A DNA stretch of 64,000 bases from Neisseria cinerea (lineage in GTDB: Bacteria > Pseudomonadota > Gammaproteobacteria > Burkholderiales > Neisseriaceae): NCBI RefSeq assembly GCF_900475315.1, contig NZ_LS483369.1, forward strand, positions 310,001 through 374,000. Reading direction: 5' to 3'. Numbering within the stretch: position 1 is the stretch's first letter; the number at the start of each line of letters is the position of its first letter. Below the pieces are notes generated by a model. The model did not search any database, was not told where the DNA came from, and saw only the letters and a list, made by a program, of their open reading frames with translations. The position numbers and the translations under genes were made by a program. Below are positions 54,990 through 64,000 of this stretch, one piece after another.

Positions 54990-55952
54990 ATGCCCAGTAT
55001 TTCCGTCCGCCGCCTTTTTTCCGACAACCAATACAAGCTGCAGCTTGCATGGGTTGCCGGTAATTCGGGTGCGGACAACCGTATCGGCGTCGAGGCGGAC
55101 AAACCCGTCCTCGCTTTGGTCGGCCACCTGAATTTTATCCACCCCAACCAAATCCAAGTGGTCGGTTTGGCGGAGTCGGAGTATCTGAACCGTCTCGAAT
55201 CGGGTGAAATCTGCTATCGGTTCGGAGACCTGTTCGATATTTCCATGTCTTTGGTTATCGTGGCAAACGGCTTGCCGGTTTCTCCCAGCTTGCGCGACTA
55301 TTGCCATAAAAACGATATCCCCTTGCTGACTTCCAAGCTTGAAAGCCCGTATCTCATGGATGTGTTGCGGATTTACCTGCAACGTACCCTGGCGGCATCA
55401 GCCATCAAACACGGCGTATTTCTCGATGTATTCGAGGTTGGCGTACTAATTACGGGGCATTCCGGTTTAGGTAAGAGTGAATTGGCGTTGGAGCTGATTT
55501 CACGCGGACACAGCCTGATTGCCGACGATGCGGTTGAGCTGTTCCGTATCGGACCGGAAACGCTGGAAGGTCGCTGTCCACCTATGCTGCGTGATTTTTT
55601 GGAGGTTCGCGGCCTAGGGATACTCAATATTCGCCATATTTTTGGTGAGACGTCCATACGCCCGAAGAAAGTGCTGCAGCTGATTATCAACCTTGCCGCA
55701 GCAGACGATGAGTACATGAAGCAACTCGACCGTCTGAGCATACGTACGGAGACCGAGTCTATCCTTAATGTCAACATCCGTTCGGTTACGCTGCCTGTCG
55801 CGGTCGGACGCAACCTTGCCGTATTGGTTGAAGCGGCGGTGCGCAATTATATTCTCCAGTTGCGCGGCAAAGACAGTACGCGCGAATTTTTGGAGCGTCA
55901 TCAGACGCAGCTTAAAGAAAACGAGCAATACAATGAAAATAGTCCTGATTAG
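54990..55952 (+). CDS. hprK: HPr kinase/phosphorylase
   Basis: 320 residues. Phosphorylates and dephosphorylates HPr at a serine. Seen: a poorly conserved N-terminal domain (about 1-130), then Walker [10 protein letters not shown] (156-164), the His region [13 protein letters not shown] and the signature [16 protein letters not shown] (about 206-221). Starts one base after ptsN and overlaps rapZ by 20 bases, so ptsN-hprK-rapZ form one unit. Confidence 0.95.
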   Translation: MPSISVRRLFSDNQYKLQLAWVAGNSGADNRIGVEADKPVLALVGHLNFIHPNQIQVVGLAESEYLNRLESGEICYRFGDLFDISMSLVIVANGLPVSPSLRDYCHKNDIPLLTSKLESPYLMDVLRIYLQRTLAASAIKHGVFLDVFEVGVLITGHSGLGKSELALELISRGHSLIADDAVELFRIGPETLEGRCPPMLRDFLEVRGLGILNIRHIFGETSIRPKKVLQLIINLAAADDEYMKQLDRLSIRTETESILNVNIRSVTLPVAVGRNLAVLVEAAVRNYILQLRGKDSTREFLERHQTQLKENEQYNENSPD

Positions 55953-56787
55953 CGGCCTGTCCGGTTCGGGTAAATCCGTTGCCCTCAGGCAGATGGAAGA
56001 TTCGGGTTATTTTTGCGTAGATAATCTGCCTTTGGAAATGCTCCCGTCGCTGGTGTCGTATCATATCGAGCGTGCCGACGAAAGCGAATTGGCCGTCAGT
56101 GTCGATGTACGTTCCGGCATAGACATCGGACAGGCGCGGGAACAGATTGCCTATTTGCGCGGACTGGGGCACAGGGTTGAAGTTTTGTTTGTTGAGGCGG
56201 AAGAAAGCGTGTTGGTCCGCCGGTTTTCCGAAACCAGGCGAGGACATCCTCTGAGCAATCAGGATATGACCCTGTTGGAAAGCTTAAAGAAAGAACGGGA
56301 ATGGCTTTTCCCGCTTAAAGAAATCGCCTATTGTATCGATACTTCCCAAATGAATGCCCAACAGCTTCGCCAAGCCGTGCGGCAGTGGTTGAAGGTCGAA
56401 CGTACCGGGCTACTGGTGATTTTGGAGTCATTCGGATTTAAATACGGCATACCGAACAACGCGGATTTTATGTTTGATATGCGCAGCCTGCCCAACCCGT
56501 ATTACGATCTTGAACTGAGGGCGTTTACCGGTACGGACCAACCGGTCAGGGATTATTTGGACGGACAGCCGCTTGTACAGGAAATGGTTGACGACATCGA
56601 AAGGTTTGTTACGCGTTGGCTGCCGCGTTTGGAGGATGAAAGCAGGAGCTACGTTACCGTCGCTATCGGTTGCACGGGAGGGCAGCACCGTTCCGTCTAT
56701 GTTGTCGAAGAGCTTGCCGGAAGGCTGCAGGGGCGTTACGAGTTGCTGATACGACACCGACAGGCGCAAAACCTGCCGAGCCGTTAA
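55933..56787 (+). CDS. rapZ: RapZ/YvcJ-family nucleotide-binding RNase adaptor
   Basis: 284 residues from ATG 55933, overlapping the hprK end. Seen: P-loop [10 protein letters not shown] (8-17), the VDNLPLEML motif, [22 protein letters not shown], and the C-terminal domain with [26 protein letters not shown] and [16 protein letters not shown]. In enterobacteria RapZ guides RNase E to glmZ sRNA and senses glucosamine-6-phosphate; whether it does so in Neisseria is not shown. Confidence 0.95.
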   Translation: MKIVLISGLSGSGKSVALRQMEDSGYFCVDNLPLEMLPSLVSYHIERADESELAVSVDVRSGIDIGQAREQIAYLRGLGHRVEVLFVEAEESVLVRRFSETRRGHPLSNQDMTLLESLKKEREWLFPLKEIAYCIDTSQMNAQQLRQAVRQWLKVERTGLLVILESFGFKYGIPNNADFMFDMRSLPNPYYDLELRAFTGTDQPVRDYLDGQPLVQEMVDDIERFVTRWLPRLEDESRSYVTVAIGCTGGQHRSVYVVEELAGRLQGRYELLIRHRQAQNLPSR

Positions 56788-56800
56788 TCCCGTTAAACAA

Positions 56801-56845
56801 TTATGCCGTCTGAAACCCCGCTTTTTTGTTTCAGACGGCATTTAA
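56801..56845 (+). terminator. Uptake-sequence terminator after rapZ
   Basis: 56803-56814 with 56830-56841; loop 15 bases, followed by TTTAAAA. Ends ptsN-hprK-rapZ. Confidence 0.85.
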
Positions 56846-56868
56846 AATATTGAGAAGAAAGGAAAGAT

Positions 56869-57810
56869 ATGGCAATCCAATGGTTTCCCGGCCACATGAA
56901 CAAAGCAAAAAAAGCCATCGCCGAACGCGCCAAAAGCGTAGACATGGTGATTGAAATGCTGGATGCGCGAATGCCCGCCTCTAGCGAAAACCCCCTGCTT
57001 GCCCAACTTTCCAAAGGCAAACCCAAACTCAAAATCCTAAACAAACAAGATCTTGCCGACCCCGAGCGCACCAAAATCTGGCTCGAACACTATAACAGCC
57101 GCCCAGATACCCGCGCCATCGCCCTCGACTCCTATGAAACAGGCGCACACGGCAAAATTACCCAAGCCTGCCGCGCCATGATTCCCCACCGCCAAGGCAT
57201 AGACAAACCCCTGCGCGTCCTCATCTGCGGCATCCCCAATGTCGGCAAGTCCACCCTCATCAACGGCATGATAGGCAAAAAATCCGCCAAAACCGGCAAC
57301 GAACCCGGCATCACCAAAGCCGAACAACGCCTTTTCCTTGCCGACGACTTCTGGCTCTACGATACCCCCGGAATGCTGTGGCCGAAAATCATCGTTGAAG
57401 AAGGCGGCTACAACCTTGCCGCCGGCGGCGCAGTTGGACGCAACGCGTTGGACGAAGAAGAAGTTGCCCTCGAACTCTTAGACTACCTCCGCCGCCACTA
57501 CCTCCCCATGCTGCAAGAACGCTACCAAGCCGACAAAGACCCCAGCAGCCACTGGGACGACAACTCATGGCTCGAGTGGATAGCCAAAAAACGCGGCGCA
57601 GTCCTTAGTGGCGGACGGATCAACTACCAAAAAGCCGCCGAAAACATCCTCACCGATTTCCGCGAAGGCAAAATCGGCAGAATCACTCTCGAAACGCCGA
57701 ACCAATGGGAAACATGGCTCAAAAAAGCCCGTCAGAAAGAAGCTGAACTAAAAGCCATTCGCGAAGCCAGAAAAGCAGAGCGTAAAGGGCAGAAGCCTGC
57801 GGACGAGTAG
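56869..57810 (+). CDS. ylqF: Ribosome-assembly GTPase YlqF/RbgA family
   Basis: 313 residues. Circularly permuted GTPase: G4 LNKQDLAD (about 54) comes before G1 GIPNVGKSTLING (about 121) and G3 DTPG. It starts with AIQWFPGHMNKAKKAIAERAKSVDMVIEMLDARMP, the RbgA-type opening, and has a long basic C-terminus. RbgA promotes late 50S assembly in Bacillus. The coding strand is C-rich here, unlike the G/T-rich genes before and after. Confidence 0.9.
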   Translation: MAIQWFPGHMNKAKKAIAERAKSVDMVIEMLDARMPASSENPLLAQLSKGKPKLKILNKQDLADPERTKIWLEHYNSRPDTRAIALDSYETGAHGKITQACRAMIPHRQGIDKPLRVLICGIPNVGKSTLINGMIGKKSAKTGNEPGITKAEQRLFLADDFWLYDTPGMLWPKIIVEEGGYNLAAGGAVGRNALDEEEVALELLDYLRRHYLPMLQERYQADKDPSSHWDDNSWLEWIAKKRGAVLSGGRINYQKAAENILTDFREGKIGRITLETPNQWETWLKKARQKEAELKAIREARKAERKGQKPADE

Positions 57811-57984
57811 AGTGGCATAGAGGAATGCCAAAAGAGGTTTCACTATCTTTAGAAAGGTCGTCTGAAACTTCAGATAGATTGTTCAGACAACCTGTTTGTA
57901 AAATTAAAAACCAACATCTAAAACAGAAAAGAACCCTTATCCAAGGCTGTCTGAAAAATATTTAAACCATTAAATCCTGATGTT
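57811..57984. other. Spacer with degenerate uptake sequences
   Basis: 174 bases between ylqF and scpB. Contains AGGTCGTCTGAA (about 57857) and GGCTGTCTGAA (about 57946), each one or two bases from the canonical core. No gene fits. Confidence 0.5.
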
Positions 57985-58587
57985 ATGACTGAAAAGCTCC
58001 CTCCCGACGCGCTCATCGAAGCTGCGCTTTTGACCCAAGCCGAACCCTTAAACGAAAAGACCATGCGAGAATTGTGTGTACCGCCGCTGTCGCAGGACAA
58101 ATTAATCGACGTGTTGGCGCAGTTGAAAACACGTTGGCAGGGCAGGGCGTTGCGACTGGTGCATACGCACGAGGGCTGGCGTTTTCAAATCGTGCAGACG
58201 GCATTCGAGCGGCTGGGCAGCCTCCAAGAACAGCGTGCGCCGCGCTACTCCAGGGCTGTGATGGAAACGCTGGCGATTATCGCCTACCAGCAGCCGGTAA
58301 CGCGTGGCGATATCGAGGGTATACGCGGCGTAGCGGTGTCGCAGAATGTGATGCAGACCTTGCAGGATCGGGGGTGGATTGAGGTAATCGGACATCGTGA
58401 TACGCTTGGCAAACCAGCATTGTGGGCGACAACAGCAACGTTCCTCAGTGATTTGAGTTTGAACAGCTTGGAAGAACTGCCCCCGTTGACAGAACTAGGC
58501 GAATTGGTTTTGCCCGATTTAATGGAAATGCCCCCTGCTGATGAAGAAGAATCGGAAACCGCACCATCCGATATGTTGCTCAATTGA
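57985..58587 (+). CDS. scpB: Condensin accessory protein ScpB
   Basis: 200 residues. Two winged-helix domains: LIEAALLTQAEPLNEKTMRELC near the start and the conserved RYSRAVMETLAIIAYQQPVTRGDIEGIRGV followed by LQDRGWIEVIGHRDTLGKPALWATT. It pairs with ScpA and SMC in chromosome compaction. ScpA, usually directly upstream, is not adjacent. The acidic C-terminus is typical. The 170 bases upstream contain degenerate uptake sequences. Confidence 0.92.
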   Translation: MTEKLPPDALIEAALLTQAEPLNEKTMRELCVPPLSQDKLIDVLAQLKTRWQGRALRLVHTHEGWRFQIVQTAFERLGSLQEQRAPRYSRAVMETLAIIAYQQPVTRGDIEGIRGVAVSQNVMQTLQDRGWIEVIGHRDTLGKPALWATTATFLSDLSLNSLEELPPLTELGELVLPDLMEMPPADEEESETAPSDMLLN

Positions 58588-58592
58588 AATCA

Positions 58593-58632
58593 GGATGCCG
58601 TCTGAAATGCATATTGCTTCAGACGGCATTTC
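58593..58632 (+). terminator. Uptake-sequence terminator after scpB
   Basis: 58595-58606 with 58618-58629, followed by TTTC. Confidence 0.8.
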
Positions 58633-58705
58633 AACAAATAAGCAGATAAAATAAACCCCATCTAAAAATAAGAAAAAACTTATTTCTAATTTAAAAAATC
58701 TTAGT

Positions 58706-58711
58706 TATAAT
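58706..58711 (+). promoter_or_regulatory. Possible -10 of recN
   Basis: TATAAT, consensus, 58 bases before the recN start, in AT-rich sequence. No convincing -35 lies 17 bases before it. I find no LexA-type site, as expected because Neisseria has no classical SOS regulon. Confidence 0.4.
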
Positions 58712-58768
58712 TCGAATATCTAAAGCTGATATTTCTTTTGTTAGTCGAATTACTAAGGAATCCTCACA

Positions 58769-60427
58769 ATGCTTCTAACACTTTCTTTGCGAGATTTTGT
58801 TATTGTCGAAAATCTGAATCTTGATTTTCAAAGCGGGTTTACTGTATTGACCGGCGAGACGGGTGCGGGAAAATCCATTACCTTGGACGCAATCGGCTTA
58901 CTGTTGGGCGATAAGGCAGATTACAGCCAAGTGCGCCATGGTGCAAAAGAGGCTCAACTGTCAGCACTGTTTGATATTTCCCATTTGCCTTTTTTAAAAG
59001 AAGAATTGCATGATCAAGGGCTATTAGATGACGGCGAAGAAGAACTTAGCATCCGCCGCATTATCGATGCCAAAGGCAAAAGCCGAAGCTTTATCAACAA
59101 TCAGGCAGTTACATTGGCGCAACTCAAATCTGTGGGCAGTCAGCTTATCGATATCCATGGACAAAATGCCCATCATTCGCTTAATCAGGAAGCCGCCCAA
59201 CGGAATCTTCTAGATGCATTTGCAGGCAGCAAAGAGCAGGCGGAAACCGTCAGACAGCTGTATCAAAACTGGGTCAATGCTAAAAAAACACTGCAAGAGG
59301 CGCAGGAACACGCCGAGACCATCATTATCGAGCGTGAACGTTTGGAGTGGCAATTCAATGAATTGAGCCAGTTAGACGTAAAAGAAGGCGAATGGGAATC
59401 CCTCAGCCAAAGCCATGACAGTCTTGCCCATTCTGCCGAGCTGTTGCAGGCTGCCGAAGAAGTCGGAGATAAGATTGACGGTGATAACGGCATCCAACGG
59501 CATATTTACCAATGTCAAAAGCTATTGACCAATTTGCAAAACATCGAGCCGCGTTTTGCCGAGAGCCTGAATATGTTGGCAAGTATCGAAGCCGAACTGG
59601 GCGAGATCAGTGCCAATATGCGCGATGTGGCCGGACGCAGCGACATCAATCCCAATGAATTGGCAGCTCAGGAGCAGCGTATGGGCGAGCTGATGGGAAT
59701 GGCGCGGAAATACCGTATCGAACCTGAAGAATTGCCACAAAAGCTGGCTGAAATCGAAGAGCGCCTGCAAAGCCTGCAAGCTGCTGCCGATTTGGAAGCA
59801 TTGACGCAAACCGTTGCCCGCAACCTTGTCGAATATCAGGAAGCCGCCCACATTCTTTCCGCTATGCGCCATCAGGCTGCCGGTAGGCTTAGTGAAGAGA
59901 CGACAGAAAATATGCAGCATCTTGCCATGAAAGGTGCGCGTTTTGACATTGCCCTACTGCCGTCTTCCCCGACGGCGCACGGCTTGGAGCAAGTACAGTT
60001 TCAAGTTGCCGCTAACAAAGGTAATCCACCCCGTCCGCTGAACAAAGTCGCATCCGGCGGCGAACTTGCCCGCATCAGTCTGGCTTTACAGGTTGTTACC
60101 AGCCAATACACGGAAATCCCAACGCTGATTTTTGACGAAGTAGACACCGGCATCGGCGGCGGAGTAGCCGAAATGGTCGGTAAGGCGTTACGCACTTTGG
60201 GTAAAAAACATCAGGTGCTTGCCGTTACCCACCTTCCTCAAGTCGCATCCTGCGGAGAAAATCATTGGCAGGTACGAAAACATAGTGGAGGCGAGCAAAC
60301 CGTCAGTGAAATCAGCGTGTTGGATGAGGGACAACGGATTGAGGAAATTGCCCGTATGCTGGGTGGGGAAGTAATTACCGAAACGACACGCCTACATGCG
60401 GCTGAATTACTTCAGCTTGCATCATAA
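58769..60427 (+). CDS. recN: DNA repair SMC-like ATPase RecN
   Basis: 552 residues. SMC-family protein of double-strand-break repair. Seen: Walker A TGETGAGKSITLDAIG (about 29-44), the long coiled-coil arms (about 150-340), the C-terminal SGGELARISLALQVV signature (about 430) and Walker B IFDEVDTGIGG. RecN stabilises broken ends and helps recombination, which fits a naturally transformable species. Monocistronic, with its own leader. Confidence 0.96.
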   Translation: MLLTLSLRDFVIVENLNLDFQSGFTVLTGETGAGKSITLDAIGLLLGDKADYSQVRHGAKEAQLSALFDISHLPFLKEELHDQGLLDDGEEELSIRRIIDAKGKSRSFINNQAVTLAQLKSVGSQLIDIHGQNAHHSLNQEAAQRNLLDAFAGSKEQAETVRQLYQNWVNAKKTLQEAQEHAETIIIERERLEWQFNELSQLDVKEGEWESLSQSHDSLAHSAELLQAAEEVGDKIDGDNGIQRHIYQCQKLLTNLQNIEPRFAESLNMLASIEAELGEISANMRDVAGRSDINPNELAAQEQRMGELMGMARKYRIEPEELPQKLAEIEERLQSLQAAADLEALTQTVARNLVEYQEAAHILSAMRHQAAGRLSEETTENMQHLAMKGARFDIALLPSSPTAHGLEQVQFQVAANKGNPPRPLNKVASGGELARISLALQVVTSQYTEIPTLIFDEVDTGIGGGVAEMVGKALRTLGKKHQVLAVTHLPQVASCGENHWQVRKHSGGEQTVSEISVLDEGQRIEEIARMLGGEVITETTRLHAAELLQLAS

Positions 60428-60528
60428 AATAGTTGGTTTTGAAATCATTATGTTACATAGAATGTCTGCTATGAGGCACTAAAAAAGTAGACAAGATACG
60501 AATATATCTGTAGTATTTCGACTTTATA

Positions 60529-60548
60529 AATCACTTAAACAAGTGATT
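60529..60548 (+). repeat. Hairpin just upstream of tRNA-Arg
   Basis: AATCACTT, loop AAAC, AAGTGATT (60529-60548). A perfect eight-base stem five bases before the tRNA, possibly a processing signal. TATAAA just before it may be a -10 of the tRNA pair. Confidence 0.45.
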
Positions 60549-60553
60549 GTGCT

Positions 60554-60630
60554 GCACCCGTAGCTCAGTTGGATAGAGTATCTGGCTACGAACCAGAGGG
60601 TCGGGCGTTCGAATCGCTCCGGGTGCGCCA
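60554..60630 (+). tRNA. tRNA-Arg (ACG anticodon)
   Basis: 77 bases with encoded CCA. Acceptor GCACCCG with CGGGTGC; anticodon loop CTACGAA gives ACG; T-arm GTTCGAATC. Confidence 0.95.
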
Positions 60631-60646
60631 ATAAAAAATACAATAT

Positions 60647-60721
60647 GCGCCCATCGTCTAGCGGTTAGGACATCGCCCTTTCACGGCGGTAACCGGGGTT
60701 CGATTCCCCGTGGGCGTACCA
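60647..60721 (+). tRNA. tRNA-Glu (TTC anticodon)
   Basis: 75 bases with encoded CCA, 16 bases after tRNA-Arg. Acceptor GCGCCCA with TGGGCGT (first pair G-U); anticodon loop CTTTCAC gives TTC; T-arm GGTTCGATTCC. Confidence 0.95.
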
Positions 60722-60725
60722 ATTC

Positions 60726-60756
60726 AAAATGCCTCCGATTATATCGGAGGCATTTT
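60726..60756 (+). terminator. Terminator of the tRNA-Arg/tRNA-Glu unit
   Basis: AAAATGCCTCCGAT (60726-60739) with its exact complement (60743-60756); a strong intrinsic terminator without uptake core. Confidence 0.9.
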
Positions 60757-61122
60757 CAATTTCCGTTTTTATATACGGATAGATATTCCTGCATAGGTAT
60801 ATATTCTATTTTATCAATTGATTACCTATTATCGTTGGGTTTTGGTGTTGTATATGCTAAATGTATTGGCATAGATACTTGAATGAAAGTAGGTCTATGG
60901 TTGGGACATTTAATATGCTTGTCGGTTGAGGGAAAATATTACTGGTATTGTATTGACTGATTTTTCGCATACTCACTGATTTTTTAAAATCTTTTTACAT
61001 GGTTATAGAAATCTCGGTGAGGAAGGTAATAAAAGTTTTAGGTTGTGTATGTGTCGCAGCATTGAGACCTTATCTAAGATATGAATATTAGCCTAGAGTT
61101 TCAAAGAGAATGTGGCAAAGGC
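60757..61122. other. AT-rich gap between tRNA-Glu and mnmC
   Basis: About 365 bases, AT-rich, no credible open frame, no tRNA, no repeat I recognise. A small RNA cannot be excluded, but I see no clean promoter-terminator pair. Confidence 0.4.
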
Positions 61123-62742
61123 TTAAGGAGTCAGGTTTTGCCTTCTGACGATGGCGCGGATAACGGTACGGTTGGGGTGTAGGGCGTGGCGCAGGCGTTT
61201 TGAGAGAGGATGGGGCAACCCTAGGATTTCGGCTGCAATGGCGGCGGCGCATATGGGGGCGGTGGCGAGTCCGCGGGTGCCGTGTGCGGTGTTGGTGTAG
61301 GCATTGGGCAGATATGGGCATGGGGTGTCGATGCGGTAGTTTTTGTCCAGTGCAAGTTTGGCGTAAGTCTGCTGCATGGCGGCAATGTCGCCGAGTGCGC
61401 CGACGATGGGCAGATGGTCTGGGCTGTCGCAGCGCATGGCGGCGTGCCCTTGGTATTTTTGAGGGTTTGGGTTGGTAGTAAACAATGATTCGGCAAGGGA
61501 GGGCTCAAGATGTGCCAATGCTTGGCGGTTTGAGGCTTCTTCGGCTTTGTTCCATCCGGTATTGCTGCTGTTGGGAATAAAACTTGCACCGTAGCAGTGC
61601 AGCCCGTGCCATGACGGGCTGATGTAACTTTCGCCTGAAACGGCACAACGCAGTTGTTCGGAAAATGGGGTGGATGGTGTGAGGCCGGTTTGTCCGCGTA
61701 TTTGTCTGAGGGGTAGGGAGGAGAGGTTGGTTTCAGGCAGGTAGGAGCTGTGCGCACCGGTGCAATAGATGATGTGTGTGGCGGAAAATATGCCGTTTGG
61801 CGTGGTCGCAATCCACTTCTCTCCGTCGTGGGAAATGTCGGTTAACGGTGTGTTTTCGTGTAGTCCAATCAGCGGATGGTTGAGGAGGGCGTGGACGAAT
61901 GCGGGCGGATTGAGCCATACGCCGTGCTGCCAGAAGAGGCCGCATGATGGTTCGGTGTAGGGAGCAGTGAGCGGGATACCGGCGATTTTTTCGGCTTCTG
62001 CAGACGTGATGCTGTGGTAGAGGTGTGCATGGTGTTTTTGTAACCCCAATTCGTGATTGCGACGGTATTCGTCTTGGTTGTAATTGAGGTGGATGATGCC
62101 GTTTCCGCCCCATGTGTCGGAGTCGGGCAGGATGTGTTCGAGCAGGCGTTTGGTGTAACCGTAGCCGGTGAGCAAAAGTTCGGTTTGTTCGGTATCGTGT
62201 GGCGAGATTTTGGCATAAAGCAGCCCTTGACGGTTTCCGCTGGCGGCTGATGCGGCTTTGCCTGCGTCCAATACGGTAACGGATATGCCGTATTCTGCCA
62301 GTATGTAGGCGGTTGCCGCTCCGGATATGCCTGCACCGATGACGAGGATGTGTTTCGGTTTTTGCCGTTCGGACGTGTACGGATGTGCAAACCAAGGTTT
62401 GTCGGGTGTGTTTTCTGCTTGTGCGGCCGCTTCGGACTGCCATGAAATATGTTGGAAATGTTCGTGTAGGCGGTTGGTGCGTGAAGGTGGAACCAGCCAG
62501 AAACGGACATCGGGCAGGATGTGTTCGATCAGATTGATGCTGTTGAATTGTAGGCACTGCAGTGCTTGTTCTAAACGGTGTTTCAGACGGCATTCTCCGT
62601 CCGAAGCATCTTGTGCGGTTTGAAAATCGGGAATCTTATAATCGGGTAGGCAGATAATCAGGTTGAGCGGTTGCGCGCGTTTGTCGATAATATTGTAAAG
62701 TGTGCGGATGTCGGGAATGCCGTTCCATGCGAGATTGTCCAT
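61123..62742 (-). CDS. mnmC: MnmC-type FAD-dependent tRNA-modifying oxidoreductase lacking a recognisable methyltransferase domain
   Basis: 539 residues from ATG 62740-62742. E. coli MnmC is a ~668-residue fusion of a methyltransferase (MnmD part) and a FAD oxidoreductase. Here the FAD half is complete: Rossmann motif VIGAGISGAATAY (134-146), LDAGKAASAASGNRQGLLYAK, GVWLNPPAFVHALL, and TPSTPFSEQLRCAVSGESYISP, ending with NTAHGTRGLATAPICAAAIAAEILG. The N-terminal ~130 residues (NLIICLPDYKIPDF and so on) lack the methyltransferase's DGFAP-type NP motif. It should remove the carboxymethyl group from cmnm5s2U34. An uptake sequence (62582-62593) lies in the N-terminal part and another (62747-62758) just upstream. 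Confidence 0.8.
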   Translation of the reverse strand: MDNLAWNGIPDIRTLYNIIDKRAQPLNLIICLPDYKIPDFQTAQDASDGECRLKHRLEQALQCLQFNSINLIEHILPDVRFWLVPPSRTNRLHEHFQHISWQSEAAAQAENTPDKPWFAHPYTSERQKPKHILVIGAGISGAATAYILAEYGISVTVLDAGKAASAASGNRQGLLYAKISPHDTEQTELLLTGYGYTKRLLEHILPDSDTWGGNGIIHLNYNQDEYRRNHELGLQKHHAHLYHSITSAEAEKIAGIPLTAPYTEPSCGLFWQHGVWLNPPAFVHALLNHPLIGLHENTPLTDISHDGEKWIATTPNGIFSATHIIYCTGAHSSYLPETNLSSLPLRQIRGQTGLTPSTPFSEQLRCAVSGESYISPSWHGLHCYGASFIPNSSNTGWNKAEEASNRQALAHLEPSLAESLFTTNPNPQKYQGHAAMRCDSPDHLPIVGALGDIAAMQQTYAKLALDKNYRIDTPCPYLPNAYTNTAHGTRGLATAPICAAAIAAEILGLPHPLSKRLRHALHPNRTVIRAIVRRQNLTP

Positions 62743-62861
62743 ATCAATGCCGTCTGAAATGTGGGTTTGAATATCGGTATCGGGATAAAGCTGTTAAAAT
62801 ACCTGCCGTTTAAAGGCACGCATGCGCCTGCCGGATATTGTATGCCGAATCGAGGTGTTTT

Positions 62862-63230
62862 TTGAATAATATTCCTGTTGAAATCCGGTTGTTGAAAAAC
62901 CGTACCGTGTTGGTTTTGACTTATGGGGACGAACCTAAGGAGCTGTCCGCCGAATTTTTACGCGTGCATTCTCCGAGTGCGGAAGTGCGCGGACACGGTG
63001 TGGGACAGGATGTTTTGCAGACCGGTAAGGCGGATGTGCAAATTACGGATTTACAGCCTGTCGGTCAGTACGCGCTGAAAATCAGTTTTTCGGACGGACA
63101 CGACAGCGGGCTTTACGATTGGGACTATCTGCACGGGCTGGCATACGGACGTGATACCATGTGGCAAAAATATCTGGACAGGTTGGCGGCGGCAGGTGCA
63201 TCCCGTTTTGCAGGGAAACAGGGTTCTTAA
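62862..63230 (+). CDS. DUF971-family protein
   Basis: 122 residues from TTG at 62862, which follows GAGG six bases before; upstream TTG at 62838 is less likely. Seen: [39 protein letters not shown], then the compact [27 protein letters not shown], the DUF971 core that is also found at the N-terminus of gamma-butyrobetaine hydroxylase. Role in cells unknown. It precedes ubiE by 50 bases. Confidence 0.85.
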   Translation: MNNIPVEIRLLKNRTVLVLTYGDEPKELSAEFLRVHSPSAEVRGHGVGQDVLQTGKADVQITDLQPVGQYALKISFSDGHDSGLYDWDYLHGLAYGRDTMWQKYLDRLAAAGASRFAGKQGS

Positions 63231-63280
63231 AGGGTCGGGATTCCGACGGACAGTATCGGTATCAGAGAGGTGGTCAGAAA

Positions 63281-64000
63281 ATGGGCGAACAGAAAACGCA
63301 TTTCGGATTCAGTACGGTAAATGAAGATGAGAAAGCCGGCAAAGTGGCGGAAGTCTTCCATTCGGTTGCAAAAAACTACGACATTATGAACGATGTTATG
63401 TCGGCAGGGCTGCACCGTGTGTGGAAACACTTTACCATCAATACGGCATACTTGAAAAAAGGAGACAAGGTACTGGATATCGCGGGCGGTACGGGTGATT
63501 TGTCCCGAGGGTGGGCAAAACGTGTCGGCAAAGAGGGCGAAGTTTGGCTGACCGATATTAATTCTTCCATGCTGACCGTCGGGCGCGACCGGCTTTTGAA
63601 CGAAGGCATGATTCTTCCCGTATCGCTTGCCGATGCGGAAAAACTGCCTTTCCCTGACAATTATTTTAATTTGGTTTCCGTGGCGTTCGGTTTGCGGAAT
63701 ATGACGCACAAGGATACCGCGCTGAAAGAGATGTACCGTGTTTTGAAACCTGGCGGAACATTGCTGGTATTGGAGTTTTCCAAAATCCACAAACCGCTCG
63801 AAGGCGCATACGATTTTTATTCTTTCAAGCTGTTGCCGGTGATGGGCAGGCTGATTGCGAAAGATGCGGAGAGTTACCAGTATCTTGCCGAATCTATCCG
63901 CATGCATCCTGACCAGGAAACTTTAAAGCAAATGATGCTGGATGCCGGATTTGACAGTGTGGACTATCATAATATGAGTGCGGGGATTGTGGCCCTGCAT
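63281..64000 (+). CDS. ubiE: Ubiquinone/menaquinone C-methyltransferase UbiE (3' end outside window)
   Basis: 240 residues are visible from ATG 63281; the frame is still open at the last base, and the family is ~250 residues, so only a few codons are missing. Seen: [33 protein letters not shown]-adenosylmethionine motif [39 protein letters not shown] and [19 protein letters not shown]-methylates the quinone ring. The tail to 64000 (SAGIVALH) is the usual end of the family. Confidence 0.95.
   Translation, partial: MGEQKTHFGFSTVNEDEKAGKVAEVFHSVAKNYDIMNDVMSAGLHRVWKHFTINTAYLKKGDKVLDIAGGTGDLSRGWAKRVGKEGEVWLTDINSSMLTVGRDRLLNEGMILPVSLADAEKLPFPDNYFNLVSVAFGLRNMTHKDTALKEMYRVLKPGGTLLVLEFSKIHKPLEGAYDFYSFKLLPVMGRLIAKDAESYQYLAESIRMHPDQETLKQMMLDAGFDSVDYHNMSAGIVALH

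Noticed and set aside
58640..58768. LexA/SOS operator before recN
   Set aside because: No CTGT-N8-ACAG-type site; Neisseria lacks classical LexA control.
60757..61122. Small RNA gene in the gap after tRNA-Glu
   Set aside because: A TTGACT is visible near 60955 but no -10 stands at the right distance and no terminator follows.

Overview
The window is chromosomal DNA of a human-associated Neisseria (the meningitidis / gonorrhoeae / lactamica / polysaccharea group). The evidence is the very dense 12-base DNA uptake sequence ATGCCGTCTGAA (about fifty copies by eye, many as inverted pairs forming terminators), a Correia element, a dRS3-bounded intergenic repeat, and genes of neisserial type (lactoferrin receptor lbpB-lbpA, a PorA/PorB-family porin, comA, comL, a tetrapac-like protein). 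I cannot fix the species from sequence alone. There is no phage, transposase, plasmid gene or CRISPR array.

Layout. 0-4.3 kb: end of pyrC, an AT-rich orphan gene resembling a contact-dependent-inhibition immunity protein with a small coding remnant behind it, then nusB, ribH, a DUF2185 gene (minus strand) and rnc-era (plus). 4.3-12.6 kb: a surface-protein block between era and trpF, made of a YadA-type trimeric autotransporter almost without a stalk, a porin, and lbpB-lbpA behind a Fur-like site. 12.6-21.1 kb, minus strand: trpF, greB, purF, cvpA, a SPOR protein (tpc-like), folC, two small conserved genes, a GlnQ-type ATPase, an unlisted 38-residue lipoprotein gene and ksgA. 21.3-26.9 kb, plus strand: an EamA transporter broken by an amber codon, a Mug-like glycosylase, a small membrane protein, trpB and comA. 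27-30 kb: comL (bamD) and rluD with overlapping divergent start codons, then a bile-acid-type symporter. 30-36.3 kb: a repeat-filled gap, then pgeF-lptE-holA, two small membrane proteins, yicC and rpoH. 36.5-42.3 kb, minus strand: lnt, a DUF808 protein, cytochrome c, hemH and tgt.

42.5-50.2 kb is the translation block: tRNA-Val, thrS, infC (ATC start), rpmI, rplT, pheS, pheT, ihfA and a MerR-like gene. It stands out because all recognisable uptake sequences in it are the AGGCCGTCTGAA dialect, while the ATGCCGTCTGAA form disappears between about 40.1 and 50.9 kb. pheS-pheT is a known neisserial minimal-mobile-element site and is empty here. 50.3-60.4 kb, plus strand: fxsA, bioA-bioD, ubiC-ubiA, ptsN-hprK-rapZ, a YlqF/RbgA-type GTPase, scpB and recN. 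60.5-64 kb: tRNA-Arg and tRNA-Glu, an MnmC-type oxidoreductase lacking a recognisable methyltransferase half (minus), a DUF971 gene and the start of ubiE.

Most of the window is core metabolism and information processing. The parts deserving attention are the 4.4-12.6 kb surface block, the orphan immunity-like gene, the uptake-sequence dialect block at 41-49 kb, the tiny lipoprotein gene, the amber-interrupted transporter, the comL/rluD start overlap, and the terminator between tRNA-Val and thrS. All identifications rest on reading the sequence and on recalled family knowledge; no database search was run.
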